Shown piece after piece: positions 16,106 to 25,746 of a DNA stretch of 64,000 bases (its first letter is position 1; each line of letters opens with the position of its first letter). The stretch is taken from the NCBI RefSeq assembly GCF_000236165.1, contig NZ_CM001373.1, forward strand, positions 3,625,574 to 3,689,573, in the 5' to 3' direction. Position numbers and translations under genes: made by a program. Below the pieces are notes generated by a model. That model ran no database searches. It had not been told where the DNA came from and worked only from the letters and a program-made list of their open reading frames with translations. The stretch is from Fluoribacter dumoffii NY 23. Lineage in GTDB: Bacteria > Pseudomonadota > Gammaproteobacteria > Legionellales > Legionellaceae.

Positions 16106-17071
16106 ATGCCATTAATTACGACCCACATCGATAGGGCTATCCATGACCTCCAGGAAGGGAAACCCGTTGCCATACCGACAGAAACTGTCTATGGATTAGC
16201 CGCTCCTGTAAATAATGAAAAGGCAATTAGGGCGGTTTTTGCGATGAAAAACAGGCCATTAAACCATCCTTTGATAGTGCATGTTGCAAAAAATTGGGAT
16301 CTGACGCAATGGGTTAAGGATATCCCGGAATATGCCCAACAGCTCATTGAAAAATTTTGGCCAGGGCCTTTAACTCTGGTGTTTCATTGCAAGGTGGATC
16401 AAATCAATCCGTTAATTACAGGTGGTCAGACTACGGTAGCGGTTAGATGTCCTGCCCATCCCCTGACCCAGGAGCTGCTGATGAAATTAGGCACCCCGCT
16501 GGTTGCTCCTTCAGCAAACCCATTTGGAAAGGTCAGCCCCACCACCGCACAGCATGTCAGTGAGTCTTTCCCTGATCAAGAATTAACAATTTTAGATGGA
16601 GGCCGTTGCACTGTAGGGATTGAATCAACCATTCTTGACGCCACTCATGCAAAGAATTATCAAATTTTACGTCATGGACTTATTGATGAGAAAACCATAG
16701 CCGAAGTAATTACCACTCCATCCTTGCATCAGGAAAATACTCTTCGCGTTCCAGGAAAACTGGAAAGCCATTACCAACCGCAAAAAACATTATATTATTT
16801 TTCTGACTATGAAGCGCTCTCTAATTTCTGCCGTAATAATCCAGATAAAATCTATGCTATTGCCAGCAAGCAACCTCCCGGGGTCCTTGAAGAGCATTTC
16901 CACCTATTAGGGAACAAACCGGAACAAGTAGCTTTTGACTTATACTATCAACTAAGAAAAGCAGATACTTCCGATGTCCAAACCATTGTTATCGAACTGC
17001 CTCCAGCAACAGAAAGCTGGCAAGGAATCCGGGAGCGAATTTTAAAAGCGGGCATCACTTATTCCAGTTAG
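16106..17071 (+). CDS. L-threonylcarbamoyladenylate synthase (Sua5 type)
   Basis: A 321-residue enzyme making threonylcarbamoyl-AMP for the t6A37 modification of ANN-decoding tRNAs. The YrdC domain is clear: PVAIPTETVYGLAAPV, the KNRPLNHPL motif, then PSANPFGKVSPTTA with the Ser-x-Asn. A linker leads to a C-terminal Sua5 domain starting at RVPGKLESHYQP, so this is the long Sua5 form rather than short TsaC. ATG 16106 fits the family N-terminus but has no good ribosome site. An in-frame TTG at 16031 preceded by AGGA would add 25 residues. It lies just ahead of tRNA-Leu. Confidence 0.92.
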   Translation: MPLITTHIDRAIHDLQEGKPVAIPTETVYGLAAPVNNEKAIRAVFAMKNRPLNHPLIVHVAKNWDLTQWVKDIPEYAQQLIEKFWPGPLTLVFHCKVDQINPLITGGQTTVAVRCPAHPLTQELLMKLGTPLVAPSANPFGKVSPTTAQHVSESFPDQELTILDGGRCTVGIESTILDATHAKNYQILRHGLIDEKTIAEVITTPSLHQENTLRVPGKLESHYQPQKTLYYFSDYEALSNFCRNNPDKIYAIASKQPPGVLEEHFHLLGNKPEQVAFDLYYQLRKADTSDVQTIVIELPPATESWQGIRERILKAGITYSS

Positions 17072-17147
17072 TTTGCAACTGTTTGCTCATATTAATCTTA
17101 AAAAGCATTGACAGAGCCGCAAAATATGAGTAACTTAGCGCCACAAT

Positions 17148-17234
17148 GCCGAGGTGGTGGAATTGGTAGACACGCTAGCTTCAGGTGCTAGTGGGGGCAA
17201 CTCCGTGGAGGTTCGAGTCCTCTTCTCGGTACCA
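17148..17234 (+). tRNA. tRNA-Leu (anticodon CAG)
   Basis: An 87-base cloverleaf with a long variable arm. The acceptor arms are GCCGAGG and TCTCGGT (G-U closing pairs at both ends), the D-arm is GGTGGAATTGGTAGACAC, and the anticodon stem CTAGC/GCTAG encloses TTCAGGT, giving CAG. The T-arm contains GGTTCGAGTCC. The discriminator A and CCA end are encoded in the DNA. The class II variable arm GGGGGCAACTCC identifies it as leucine, reading CUG. Confidence 0.97.
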
Positions 17235-17249
17235 TCGATTTTTCTTAAA

Positions 17250-17274
17250 CGCCCTATAAAATAGGGTGCGCTTT
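17250..17274 (+). terminator. weak terminator after tRNA-Leu
   Basis: CCCTAT (17252-17257) pairs with ATAGGG (17261-17266), extended by two outer pairs, about 18 bases past the tRNA. A short T-run at 17272-17275 follows. Stem and tail are modest. Confidence 0.45.
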
Positions 17275-17443
17275 TAAATTACCCTCTTATTCTGGATCTC
17301 CCTAAATAAATGGCTCTTCATGCTGTCTGATGACATTTTTTTATGGAAAAATCTCTGTTATCCTCACACTTTCTGCAATGACTTAGCTTATTCCTTCTTA
17401 AAGTTTGAGGTATGATAAGACCAATCAAACGAGGGAGATGCTC

Positions 17444-18376
17444 ATGAACATCATGGTTGGCGGTGGAACAGGGTTAGTGGGTCAAATTCTTGTGCCTGAG
17501 TTACTGCAGTTGGGACACAGGGTTTATTTAATTGGACGAAATGAAGAAAAAATTAAACAGATTTTCGCAAACAAAGTACATGCAATTACCTGGGACAAAC
17601 TTGATGCATTAGATCCCCATGATTTTGATGCCATTATTAATTTGGCCGGTGAAAATATTGCAGATCACCGGTGGAATGAAAAAACCAAAAAAAGGTTACT
17701 CGCAAGCCGCATTGAAACCACAAGCCAATTAGTGCATTGGGGGTTAAAAGCTGAAAATAAAAAACCTCACTTGTATAATGCCAGCGCCGTAAGCATTTAT
17801 GGCTTACAGAAAACACTGTCACAAAATAATATTAATTTCACTGAAACTACGCCGCCCATTGCACCCCCTGATTCTTGTTTTTCATCCTATCTCGTTTCTC
17901 AATGGGAACAAACAGCCCAAAGAGGTTTTGAAATGGGGATGCCGGTTACTCTAATGCGTTTTGGCGTGGTTTTAAAACGCGGTGACGGCATGCTGAAAAA
18001 ACTGGAATTTCCTGCAAAGCTTGGGATGGGAACTGTGTTGGGTTGCGGGGCTCAGCCCTTAGCATGGATTGATAGCGCCGATCTGGGTAATGCCATCCTG
18101 TTCTTACTGTCTCATCCAGAGATTACAGGTCCAGTGAACCTAGTAGCGCCAGAATGCGTGTCGCAAAAAACATTTACGCAAACTTTGGCCAAGGTATTAC
18201 AAAGGCCTGCATTTATGTGGATGCCTGCCGGCATGGTAAAATTAATATTCGGCCAGATGGGTGAAGAGTTATTATTGTCAGGGCAAACGGTAGTCCCCCA
18301 ACGACTCTCCGAATACCAATTTGAATTTAAATACCCCGCTTTAATATCTGCTTTAACTAAAGAATTTGGAGGTTAA
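17444..18376 (+). CDS. TIGR01777-family NAD-dependent epimerase (YfcH-like)
   Basis: A 310-residue extended short-chain dehydrogenase/reductase. The nucleotide loop is GGGTGLVGQILV at the very N-terminus, INLAGENIADHRW is a TIGR01777 hallmark, and the C-terminal DUF1731-like part includes KVLQRPAFMWMPA. The active-site region reads SAVSIYGLQ in place of a standard YxxxK environment, as usual in this family; the reaction is not established. ATG 17444 is chosen because GAGGGAG lies six bases upstream. It is followed after seven bases by the ornithine-cyclodeaminase-like gene, so the two form an operon. Confidence 0.88.
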   Translation: MNIMVGGGTGLVGQILVPELLQLGHRVYLIGRNEEKIKQIFANKVHAITWDKLDALDPHDFDAIINLAGENIADHRWNEKTKKRLLASRIETTSQLVHWGLKAENKKPHLYNASAVSIYGLQKTLSQNNINFTETTPPIAPPDSCFSSYLVSQWEQTAQRGFEMGMPVTLMRFGVVLKRGDGMLKKLEFPAKLGMGTVLGCGAQPLAWIDSADLGNAILFLLSHPEITGPVNLVAPECVSQKTFTQTLAKVLQRPAFMWMPAGMVKLIFGQMGEELLLSGQTVVPQRLSEYQFEFKYPALISALTKEFGG

Positions 18377-18383
18377 AATTAAT

Positions 18384-19355
18384 ATGAGTCTTCGCATATT
18401 ATCCCAGAATGAAGTCAAACAATGCATTACCATGGAGCAAGCCATTCACGCGATGGAGAATGCATTTATTCAATTAGCAAAACAACAAGTAAAGCTACCC
18501 TTAAGAACAGGGATAACTGTTGATGAAGAAGAAGCACTGACTTTAACCATGCCTGCCTACCTGTCCCAGGAAAAAGCTTTAGGTTTGAAAGTGGCTTCGA
18601 TCTTTCCTAAAAACATTACCCGGAACAAACCGGTGATTACCGGTTTTATCATGCTGCTTGACGCATGCACCGGCGAGCCGCAAGCCTTAATGGATGCAAG
18701 CTATCTCACCGCATTAAGAACCGGAGCGGTTTCTGGATTGGCAACCCAATATTTTGCGACAGAACAGGCGAATCATGTTGCCATAATTGGTTCTGGTGTA
18801 CAGGCAGAAACTCAATTGCAAGCGGTAGCCACTGTGCGCGACATAAAGCAGGTATCCATATGGTCAAGAAATATAAAAAATGCGGAACAATTTGCGGACA
18901 AATTTTCCCATCAATATGCGATTAATGTTTTTGATCAACTTCCCTCGGCAGTAAAAGATGCAGATATAATCTGTACTGCCACAAGCAGCACAGAACCTTT
19001 AATTCACTTACACGATTTACAACCTCATACCCATATAAATGCCATTGGATCCCATACTCCGCAAATGCAGGAAATTGGTGAGAGTGTGCTCAAGCAGGCG
19101 GTCGTACTCGTCGACCAATTAACCGCAATCCTCGCCGAAGCAGGTGAAATCATCAATGCGGTGCAACAAAAGCAACTAAAACAGGAAGAGATTATCGAGA
19201 TAGGGAATTGGTTAGTAAATAAAGACACGGATTACAAAAACCAACTTACCGTATTCAAATCCGTAGGGCTTTCAATTCAGGATGTCAGTGTCGCCTCAGT
19301 GGTTTATGCAAATGCTCTAAGCAAAAACCTAGGGTTAACCTGTGCATTAAGTTAA
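18384..19355 (+). CDS. ornithine cyclodeaminase / mu-crystallin family protein
   Basis: A 323-residue NAD(P)-binding enzyme. The substrate domain has MEQAIHAMENAF and PLRTGITVD, with the family Lys in ALGLKVASIFP. The Rossmann part has VAIIGSGVQAETQLQA, and the second half INAIGSHTPQMQEI plus an acidic VDQLTAILAEAGEI. Members deaminate ornithine to proline or reduce cyclic imines. Which one applies here cannot be told. GGAGG at 18368-18372 lies inside the end of the upstream epimerase gene, consistent with translational coupling. Cytosolic. Confidence 0.9.
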   Translation: MSLRILSQNEVKQCITMEQAIHAMENAFIQLAKQQVKLPLRTGITVDEEEALTLTMPAYLSQEKALGLKVASIFPKNITRNKPVITGFIMLLDACTGEPQALMDASYLTALRTGAVSGLATQYFATEQANHVAIIGSGVQAETQLQAVATVRDIKQVSIWSRNIKNAEQFADKFSHQYAINVFDQLPSAVKDADIICTATSSTEPLIHLHDLQPHTHINAIGSHTPQMQEIGESVLKQAVVLVDQLTAILAEAGEIINAVQQKQLKQEEIIEIGNWLVNKDTDYKNQLTVFKSVGLSIQDVSVASVVYANALSKNLGLTCALS

Positions 19356-19404
19356 GAAAACGCGCTAACCACATAATACAGTAGCGCTGCTGGGCGCTAA
19401 TGTA

Positions 19405-20253
19405 TTAGCAGATGTCTCCGAGTGCCTGGCCAAAACGTATTGTGCTTCCTGCTTTTAACGCAGGACTCCAATTTACTTGGGTACTGTTTGCAAACAACAG
19501 AACAACTGTCGAGCCTAATTTGAAGTACCCCATTTCATCCCCTTGGGCAAATACCTTTCGCTCATGCTGGTTGTATTCAAAAACCATGCGGGCCTTGCCA
19601 CGCTTGATGTCTCCATGCCAACGAGTGCCTATCGCTCCTACAATAGTGGCGCCAACCATCACCATTACCATAGGGCCAACTTGGGTAGAAAAAAAGACAG
19701 CAAGACGTTCATTACGCGCAAATAGCCGAGGGACAACGCGAACAGTTGAGGGTTGGACCGAAAATAAAGCACCCGGCATATAAGTCATGGAGATAAGTTC
19801 GGCATCCATAGGCATATGCACACGATGGTAGTCTTTGGGGGATAAATACAAGGTAGCAAAGCGGCCGTTAACAAATTGCGCTGCCGTCTCTGTGTTACAC
19901 ATTAACAGATCTTCCACCGAATAGTTATGACCTTTTGCCTGAATTAATTGTCCTTGCTCAATAGCCCCTATTTCGCTAACGCACCCGTCTACTGGCGAAA
20001 TAATATCCGCAGACGCCAGAGGCCTGCAGTCTGGTTTTAAATAACGAATAAAAAAATCATTAAAACAAGCATAGGCCGTAGGGTCTTCAATCAGGGCCTC
20101 ACTCATATTGACCTGGTATTTATTGATAAATCGTTGGATGATGTAATTTTTTATCTTGTCATGTTTCACTTCAGCCAAACATCCTGCCAGGGTAGTTAGC
20201 CCATGTTGGGGAATTAGATATTGGGGCAGTGTTTTTATTAAATCAAAAGACAT
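19405..20253 (-). CDS. psd: phosphatidylserine decarboxylase
   Basis: A 282-residue proenzyme that decarboxylates phosphatidylserine to phosphatidylethanolamine at the inner membrane. The self-cleavage motif LGST lies near the C-terminus (YFKLGSTVV); the Ser becomes the pyruvoyl group of the alpha chain. The upstream catalytic elements [11 protein letters not shown] and [13 protein letters not shown] supply the Asp and His of the processing triad. The start is ATG 20253, with AAGAG seven bases upstream; a start six codons earlier is weaker. It follows the long kinase-like gene on the same strand across an inverted repeat, so it may have its own transcript. Confidence 0.95.
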   Translation of the reverse strand: MSFDLIKTLPQYLIPQHGLTTLAGCLAEVKHDKIKNYIIQRFINKYQVNMSEALIEDPTAYACFNDFFIRYLKPDCRPLASADIISPVDGCVSEIGAIEQGQLIQAKGHNYSVEDLLMCNTETAAQFVNGRFATLYLSPKDYHRVHMPMDAELISMTYMPGALFSVQPSTVRVVPRLFARNERLAVFFSTQVGPMVMVMVGATIVGAIGTRWHGDIKRGKARMVFEYNQHERKVFAQGDEMGYFKLGSTVVLLFANSTQVNWSPALKAGSTIRFGQALGDIC

Positions 20254-20290
20254 ATAACGCTCTTGCAACATTTAAAAAAGAGATCATAAC

Positions 20291-20337
20291 CTATACTGCA
20301 AGTAGCCACAAACACAGTGCATTCACTTGCAGTATAG
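20291..20337. repeat. 13-bp inverted repeat upstream of psd
   Basis: CTATACTGCAAGT (20291-20303) and ACTTGCAGTATAG (20325-20337) are exact inverted copies 21 bases apart. They lie between the end of the 949-residue gene and the psd start. As RNA it is a strong stem with a large loop followed on the minus strand by a T-rich stretch about 15 bases beyond, so it may be a terminator. As DNA it could be an operator for psd. Confidence 0.5.
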
Positions 20338-20358
20338 ATGTTAGTCCCTCTTGCAATT

Positions 20359-23208
20359 TTAATAAGTACAGGCATCGGTAAGTTGCAGTTGACGATGCGA
20401 GGCAGCAATGGTTTCCTGATGATATTTCAGATTTGCAAGATAAAACACTTTGTGTTCTTCCAAATTAAATTGCTCGATTAATTTGTATTTTTCTTCTTGT
20501 AACATCCCTGGGTATTTACCAATTTCTTTTTTTATTGTTTCTATTATTTTTACAAACAAACACTCGTTTAAGCTTGAAGTGTCGAGTCCGTTCATAAAAA
20601 TTATTGCCAGGGCTTTTGAATTACAGTTCCCTTTTAGATACCCTTCGACCTCCGCTCTCCTGGAGGCCCCCCAAAGACTTCCCCATGATTGAGATTCGTA
20701 TTTTTTTAATGATGATTCAATCAAGCTTCTAAATGATCTCTCCGTTAGGCTATCTACCCACTCATACATAGTCTTATAGAGCATGGAAATCCCCACATCA
20801 CTGTAAGGATGGTTAAATCGTTTATCTTTCTTGGCAAAGAACACTACATCGCGAGTAAAATCTGCGATACCATTTTCAAAGCTTTTTTCCTTGTCTCTCA
20901 TCGCATTATCAATACTGGGTATAGGGAATGTCTGCAGCATTAGGGGAGTAAGTCCCTTTATAAGTAACATATTTAATTCCCCATCTTGCCGGCCCGCACT
21001 TAAAATATAAGCCAGGCGATTATCCCCTCTTTCATTAGTGCTGTTCCTTAAATACTCTTTCATCGGCTCAGCTCTTTGACGAAAGGATATGCTTGTTATT
21101 AAAGGAGCATATTTTTTGTCAATTATTTCGTTGATATGACGTTCCAAATCTTCTGGCTTTATCGTTTTAGCCCAAACAAATAATGAATCGTAATATTGTT
21201 GTTTTATATCTTCATGAGTAAATGGCAAAACATCCCTTTTCACAGCAAGCAGTGCTTTTTCCATGAGCTCGTCGGTAGTAGTCAGATGCAACTGGAAATT
21301 GACCTGTTCTGCAATTAACTTGAGACTTGAAGCAATATTATTAAATTCAGCCGCATAAGTTGTCGTATTTGCCAGAGCTTGCCGTACTTTTAAATTATGG
21401 GTTTGATACAATAAGCTGAGCTTATTAGAAAATTCCAGATTGTCTTCTTCGGTAAGATCCTTACGTTCTTTTTCATAATAACCTTTAATTAATGCCTGGA
21501 ATTCATTAATGAAAGAAACCAGGGATAATACTGCATCACGTAATTTACTGTCTTTATCAACACTAATCCTTGCCTCAATTGCTTCAGGGGAAAGCACCGG
21601 CAAATTTCCAAATAACTCCCAGGCGCTGGTTAACGTATCATCCGTAACTTTTTTACTCACCAGCTCAGAAATTTGTACATGTGGAGGATTGGTTGTTTCC
21701 TTAAGCAAGGTATTGGTTAACCGGTAGGAACTGTAAAGTAACTCTTTTATGATGGGTGTAAACGCATCACGCCAAACCTGATGATAGCGTTTTTGCAACT
21801 CACCAAGATCATATTGCATGGCCTCATCCTTGGCATACACTGTTTCATTTTGTTTTTTGACCCACTCTTCTATCTTCCGGTAAAAAGAAGGCTTTTGATA
21901 AAGTGATAAATAAGTAGCTGCGAGCGGTATCCCATAACCATTGTCCAAACATCCCATATAGAAAACCACCACCCTATATAAGTTGTCATAATGCTCCTGA
22001 TACAAATCCATTATAAAATCTACAAATGGTTTTTTGTTTGTTTCCTCATTACAAAATTGAGGATACAACTCTTCGTATTTTTTTCGTAATTCAGGATTGG
22101 TTTCCTCTAACGAAGTGTAATTTAAAGGCAAATCGCCAAAAAGTTCTGTTAACCGTTTCCGTTGCACTTCTGGCTGGTAAGTTAATAAGGCTTTTAAAGC
22201 AGCTGCCACTTTTTGTTCTTGGGCAAGGGAACTCTGGGCCAAACGGGCAAATTCGACAGGATCTGCATATGCTTTTGGTAATTTTTTAAGTGCTTGTTCC
22301 TGAACCCCAGGGACAATTACCGGAATGGTCACTTGCCCTGGATGTTGGTAAGGCGGCCAATGATAAGGCATGGACTCTTGAACATTAGGGAACGATTCAT
22401 AGTCGCGAACCGTTAAAGTGACATGCGTTTTCGGAACTCCGATAACGGCCCTGGGTTCTTTCATATGGATGGTGAACCAATAAAAGAACATATCAAAATC
22501 AATATCACCAGCCAAACTCAGATTATGCGGATGGGAATCATCGTCATCAAGGAACCATCTGCCAAACAAAAGCTCCATGATGTCATGCTCGATAAGCGTT
22601 TTGACACTGGGTGCAACTTGTTCCTTTAACGTACTGTTAACAGGAATACGCTCGCTGGCAAAATGGAACGGTTTAAAATCCTCAATACCAATTGACAGCG
22701 TTCCGATTAGTTTGTCTTCGGTATGGCCTCTTTTTGAAGTGATCTCCAGGATATGACTTTTTAGAGTGGGAAGCTGTTCCATTAAAGGTTGTGAGAGATT
22801 AAGTTCTGGTATTTCCTTTACCTCAATCGAATCTATCTTTGTCAGCCCCTCTGGGGTTTTAACTATATATTTGAGTGTCTCTTTCTCTAATTTGATATAA
22901 AGGGTGTTCTCTTTTATTGTTTCATTGCTCTCGGACAATAATTCAATGCCGTATTCCTCAAATACCAATCGCTCCTCAGCAGATCTTTTTCCTTGAAACA
23001 ATCTCTTGAACGATGAAGTTGCCACGCTTATTTTGGCTAGCAGTTCAGGATAATGACGATTGGGTTCTAATTTTTTGAAGAAAGCCTTCTTGATAACCCC
23101 ATCCTCTTCAAAAGTAACAGGAAATGTTTGGTGGGAGCTATCTGAAATAGCAGTTTTTGTTGAATAAATGAGTTGACTATGCCTCAGGCCCTTTTTTGGA
23201 ATTCCCAT
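20359..23208 (-). CDS. very large orphan protein with kinase-like catalytic loop, candidate effector
   Basis: A 949-residue soluble protein with no signal peptide. The N-terminal third resembles an atypical kinase fold. A possible ATP-binding Lys lies in KAFFKKLEP (about 41-49) and a helix with Glu in RSAEERLVFEEYG. The catalytic loop reads DSHPHN (Asp224, His226, Asn229) and a metal-binding motif IDFD follows (Asp237), the D-x-H-x-x-N ... DFD arrangement of phosphoinositide/HipA/aminoglycoside-type kinases. The C-terminal 250 residues are helical with paired acidic/aromatic blocks (FENGIADFTRDVVFFAKKD, RAEVEGYLKGNCNSKALA) like modules I associate with Legionella effectors. The substrate is unknown. 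Kinase-like is inference from motifs. Confidence 0.6.
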   Translation of the reverse strand: MGIPKKGLRHSQLIYSTKTAISDSSHQTFPVTFEEDGVIKKAFFKKLEPNRHYPELLAKISVATSSFKRLFQGKRSAEERLVFEEYGIELLSESNETIKENTLYIKLEKETLKYIVKTPEGLTKIDSIEVKEIPELNLSQPLMEQLPTLKSHILEITSKRGHTEDKLIGTLSIGIEDFKPFHFASERIPVNSTLKEQVAPSVKTLIEHDIMELLFGRWFLDDDDSHPHNLSLAGDIDFDMFFYWFTIHMKEPRAVIGVPKTHVTLTVRDYESFPNVQESMPYHWPPYQHPGQVTIPVIVPGVQEQALKKLPKAYADPVEFARLAQSSLAQEQKVAAALKALLTYQPEVQRKRLTELFGDLPLNYTSLEETNPELRKKYEELYPQFCNEETNKKPFVDFIMDLYQEHYDNLYRVVVFYMGCLDNGYGIPLAATYLSLYQKPSFYRKIEEWVKKQNETVYAKDEAMQYDLGELQKRYHQVWRDAFTPIIKELLYSSYRLTNTLLKETTNPPHVQISELVSKKVTDDTLTSAWELFGNLPVLSPEAIEARISVDKDSKLRDAVLSLVSFINEFQALIKGYYEKERKDLTEEDNLEFSNKLSLLYQTHNLKVRQALANTTTYAAEFNNIASSLKLIAEQVNFQLHLTTTDELMEKALLAVKRDVLPFTHEDIKQQYYDSLFVWAKTIKPEDLERHINEIIDKKYAPLITSISFRQRAEPMKEYLRNSTNERGDNRLAYILSAGRQDGELNMLLIKGLTPLMLQTFPIPSIDNAMRDKEKSFENGIADFTRDVVFFAKKDKRFNHPYSDVGISMLYKTMYEWVDSLTERSFRSLIESSLKKYESQSWGSLWGASRRAEVEGYLKGNCNSKALAIIFMNGLDTSSLNECLFVKIIETIKKEIGKYPGMLQEEKYKLIEQFNLEEHKVFYLANLKYHQETIAASHRQLQLTDACTY

Positions 23209-23401
23209 ATTTTAATCCATTAAATCACAGTCGTCCTTTTAGAATAGTTCATATTAGGCAGAAATATTCAATAAGTTCAAGAATAATTTTCAAACAGATA
23301 ACAAGGAAACTAAACAGAAAAAATCTTTCTATCGCAATTACTTAAGGAACTCTTTGGCACAAATTGCGGGGAAAAGGGGGATGCCGGCAGAAATGCCCAG
23401 A

Positions 23402-23427
23402 CCCGGGAGGGAGATTAGTTTCCCGGG
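23402..23427 (-). terminator. GC-rich stem-loop after the 761-residue gene
   Basis: CCCGGGA (23402-23408) pairs with TCCCGGG (23421-23427) over a 12-base loop, 34 bases beyond the minus-strand stop at 23461. No clear T-run follows. It probably marks the transcript end. Confidence 0.45.
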
Positions 23428-23460
23428 CTTAGGCTGCAGCCTTTATTGACTGCATTGGAT

Positions 23461-25746
23461 TTAACACATTTGACCACATGATATGAGTTGCTCCATATCA
23501 TTTTCATCTGTTTTTTCAGGTTCTACAAGCTTTATCACTTCTTTGTGCAGTGCCCGTATTTCTTCACCTGATGACGTTTGATTGAAAAACCAGAGGTTTC
23601 CAGTCAGTTTATATTTCACTGCATTCGCGGTAAAACCAGTACAAAGAGTAATAATGAGGTTGGTAAGTACTATTAAAACATCCATTACAAACTTATAGAT
23701 TCCCGGCTCCACTTGAGGATCTACAATATCAAGGATATTTTTTTCGACGGATTGCAATTTTTCCCGGATAGAGACATTCGGATGCATGAGTCCGTCAAAA
23801 GCAATTTTATACACTTTTTTCCTGTAGTCTACTTGTGCTTTTTCCCAAGCACTCTTCATATTCTGATACGACTTGGAACCTGCCAAACGCTCGGAAATTA
23901 CTTTGCATTGGGCCTCAACTCTAGAAATTATTTGTCGGAAACGTTTGGCCTCTTCATTCTCTTGTGCCACCCATTCCACCAATTTTTTATGGATTTTTAA
24001 ATCCTGCATTAGCGTGACACAAATAAAACGTTCGCGCAAATTTTCGGCTAAAGCCAAAAGCTTGCGATCCTTAATTGCAAGTACTTTGTTACCTTGGGTC
24101 TGGATTCCAATTACCCCAGCATAGAGAACGTCTACTAAAGACTTCCTATACCCTTCATTTTCTATATTTGCCAATTGGGGCAAGAGCAAGCGCAAGGCTT
24201 CGCCTTTATTGTCTTTCCCAAGCACCAATCGATATTGTTGCGGGCTTACATCAGGCAATTGTTTTAAAAGAAGCAGTGCCTGGTTCGCAGCATTTAACTG
24301 CTCGGAATTTAGTTTATGTAAATTTGCATTTCCCGCAGCAAACTCTTTAAGTTCTGCCGCAAAATGATATCTAATGGAATCTTGTAAATGGAGGTGGGGA
24401 TCTAATGCATGCCGCTCCAGTTTTTCAATATCGACGGTTTTGGATTGATCCAGAGCAACCAAACTTGAAGCCATGAAGGGATATTTTTTTGTTGCAGCAT
24501 AGATCTGCTGATATCCATCTTCAGATAAAGATCCTTTAACCCAAAAAATCAAACAAAGCATCCTACAGTCTTCATCAGGGAAGGAATGAATAAGATTGAG
24601 CTCCTCCAATTTTTTAGGATCATTAAAAAAGTCTTTTGCTTCTATAGCAAGGGCTGGCTCTAAATCAACAAGTTTATTTAAAGCCTGATAATAGGCAGCT
24701 TCAGATAAAACAAGACGAATTTCTTCTATAGAATACTTTTGTTCGAGTAAAAAGGGGATTAGTTTAATTTGAGTCTTATCCCACATGTATGCACTGAATT
24801 TTTTAACCAACTCAAGATCAGTAAGTACTTTGCGGTATTGCTCCAGAAAACCATTCTCATGAAATACAAGCAGTATTTTTATTAGGCTCTTATTAATGCG
24901 TTCATCATCAGTCAATTGAAGTTGCTGAAGCTCCTGACGCAATCTACTGTTTTCGGTTAATAGATCTTTGAGGAGAGGGGTAGACAAGGAAAGATCTTCA
25001 TGAATTTTATAATGAAGAATCAAATCAAGAGCTGGGTTGTCTGCAAATAGCCCGCGCAAATCCAGTTCGGTAAAAGGAATTGGGTCAGGAAGAATAACTG
25101 TTTCCTGCTTTATTTGCAGTTTCCGCATCAACAAGGCAATACGTTGAAACCGCAGGGTAACTGCATTATCCCCATTAACTGCGCTGTGTAATAAAAAGCT
25201 CGGCAGTTCTGCTCCCAGCTGTTCAACTAGTGGCTCCAAAGAGCCCACTGGAGAAACCTTCACCTCTGAATCAGGTGCTTTAATGAAAGGATTTAAATCA
25301 AAGCTTGATAAACAGTAAAGTAATCGCTCCTGTGGTGCAACATGCCCGTTTTTGCCCAAAGCCATCACCCATTGGGTGGGATCATCCTTGCGATACATTA
25401 CCAATAGCCCGCAATTCTCACCTGCGTCATTAATGTAGGCAAAATTCAGGCGGATTAAATTCGCATGGCAAGCCTCTGTATCTTCCCCTTCTTTTTGCAG
25501 CGGATGAGGGCCAAACAAAAATGCCAAATTCCCAGCATTCATATTCCCTTGCAAATAATATTTTCCCTGAGCATCCCTGGTCCAGATTTTAAAATGTCTT
25601 GTGGCTTGTTGCAGGTTACCTAAAAAATGGGTAGCTGGAAAATCCCTGTCAATAATATGGGAGTCATCTTTATGCGCTCCAACAGCCCAGCCTTGTCCAA
25701 ATGCATGGAATATTTGTTGTGCATTTCCCTGTACCCAGTAAGGCAT
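23461..25746 (-). CDS. large orphan protein, candidate effector
   Basis: A 761-residue protein from ATG 25746. The first 170 residues look like a compact globular domain with repeated aromatic/His motifs (QQIFHAFGQGWAVGAHKDD, FPATHFLGNLQ). A long helical middle section follows, with hairpin-repeat character between about 270 and 600 (YRKVLTDLELVKKF, YQALNKLVDLEPAL). Near the C-terminus is one membrane-length segment (VLIVLTNLIITLCTGFTA), then KLTGNLWFFNQTSSGEEIR, a block I associate with several Legionella effector-like proteins. The tail is acidic (EPEKTDENDMEQ). No enzyme motif is visible. Same strand as the kinase-like gene but 250 bases apart, so not clearly one operon. Confidence 0.55.
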   Translation of the reverse strand: MPYWVQGNAQQIFHAFGQGWAVGAHKDDSHIIDRDFPATHFLGNLQQATRHFKIWTRDAQGKYYLQGNMNAGNLAFLFGPHPLQKEGEDTEACHANLIRLNFAYINDAGENCGLLVMYRKDDPTQWVMALGKNGHVAPQERLLYCLSSFDLNPFIKAPDSEVKVSPVGSLEPLVEQLGAELPSFLLHSAVNGDNAVTLRFQRIALLMRKLQIKQETVILPDPIPFTELDLRGLFADNPALDLILHYKIHEDLSLSTPLLKDLLTENSRLRQELQQLQLTDDERINKSLIKILLVFHENGFLEQYRKVLTDLELVKKFSAYMWDKTQIKLIPFLLEQKYSIEEIRLVLSEAAYYQALNKLVDLEPALAIEAKDFFNDPKKLEELNLIHSFPDEDCRMLCLIFWVKGSLSEDGYQQIYAATKKYPFMASSLVALDQSKTVDIEKLERHALDPHLHLQDSIRYHFAAELKEFAAGNANLHKLNSEQLNAANQALLLLKQLPDVSPQQYRLVLGKDNKGEALRLLLPQLANIENEGYRKSLVDVLYAGVIGIQTQGNKVLAIKDRKLLALAENLRERFICVTLMQDLKIHKKLVEWVAQENEEAKRFRQIISRVEAQCKVISERLAGSKSYQNMKSAWEKAQVDYRKKVYKIAFDGLMHPNVSIREKLQSVEKNILDIVDPQVEPGIYKFVMDVLIVLTNLIITLCTGFTANAVKYKLTGNLWFFNQTSSGEEIRALHKEVIKLVEPEKTDENDMEQLISCGQMC

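Noticed and set aside
23461..23480. C-terminal CGQMC of the 761-residue protein as a prenylation box
   Set aside because: A CAAX box needs Cys at the fourth position from the end; here that position is Gly.
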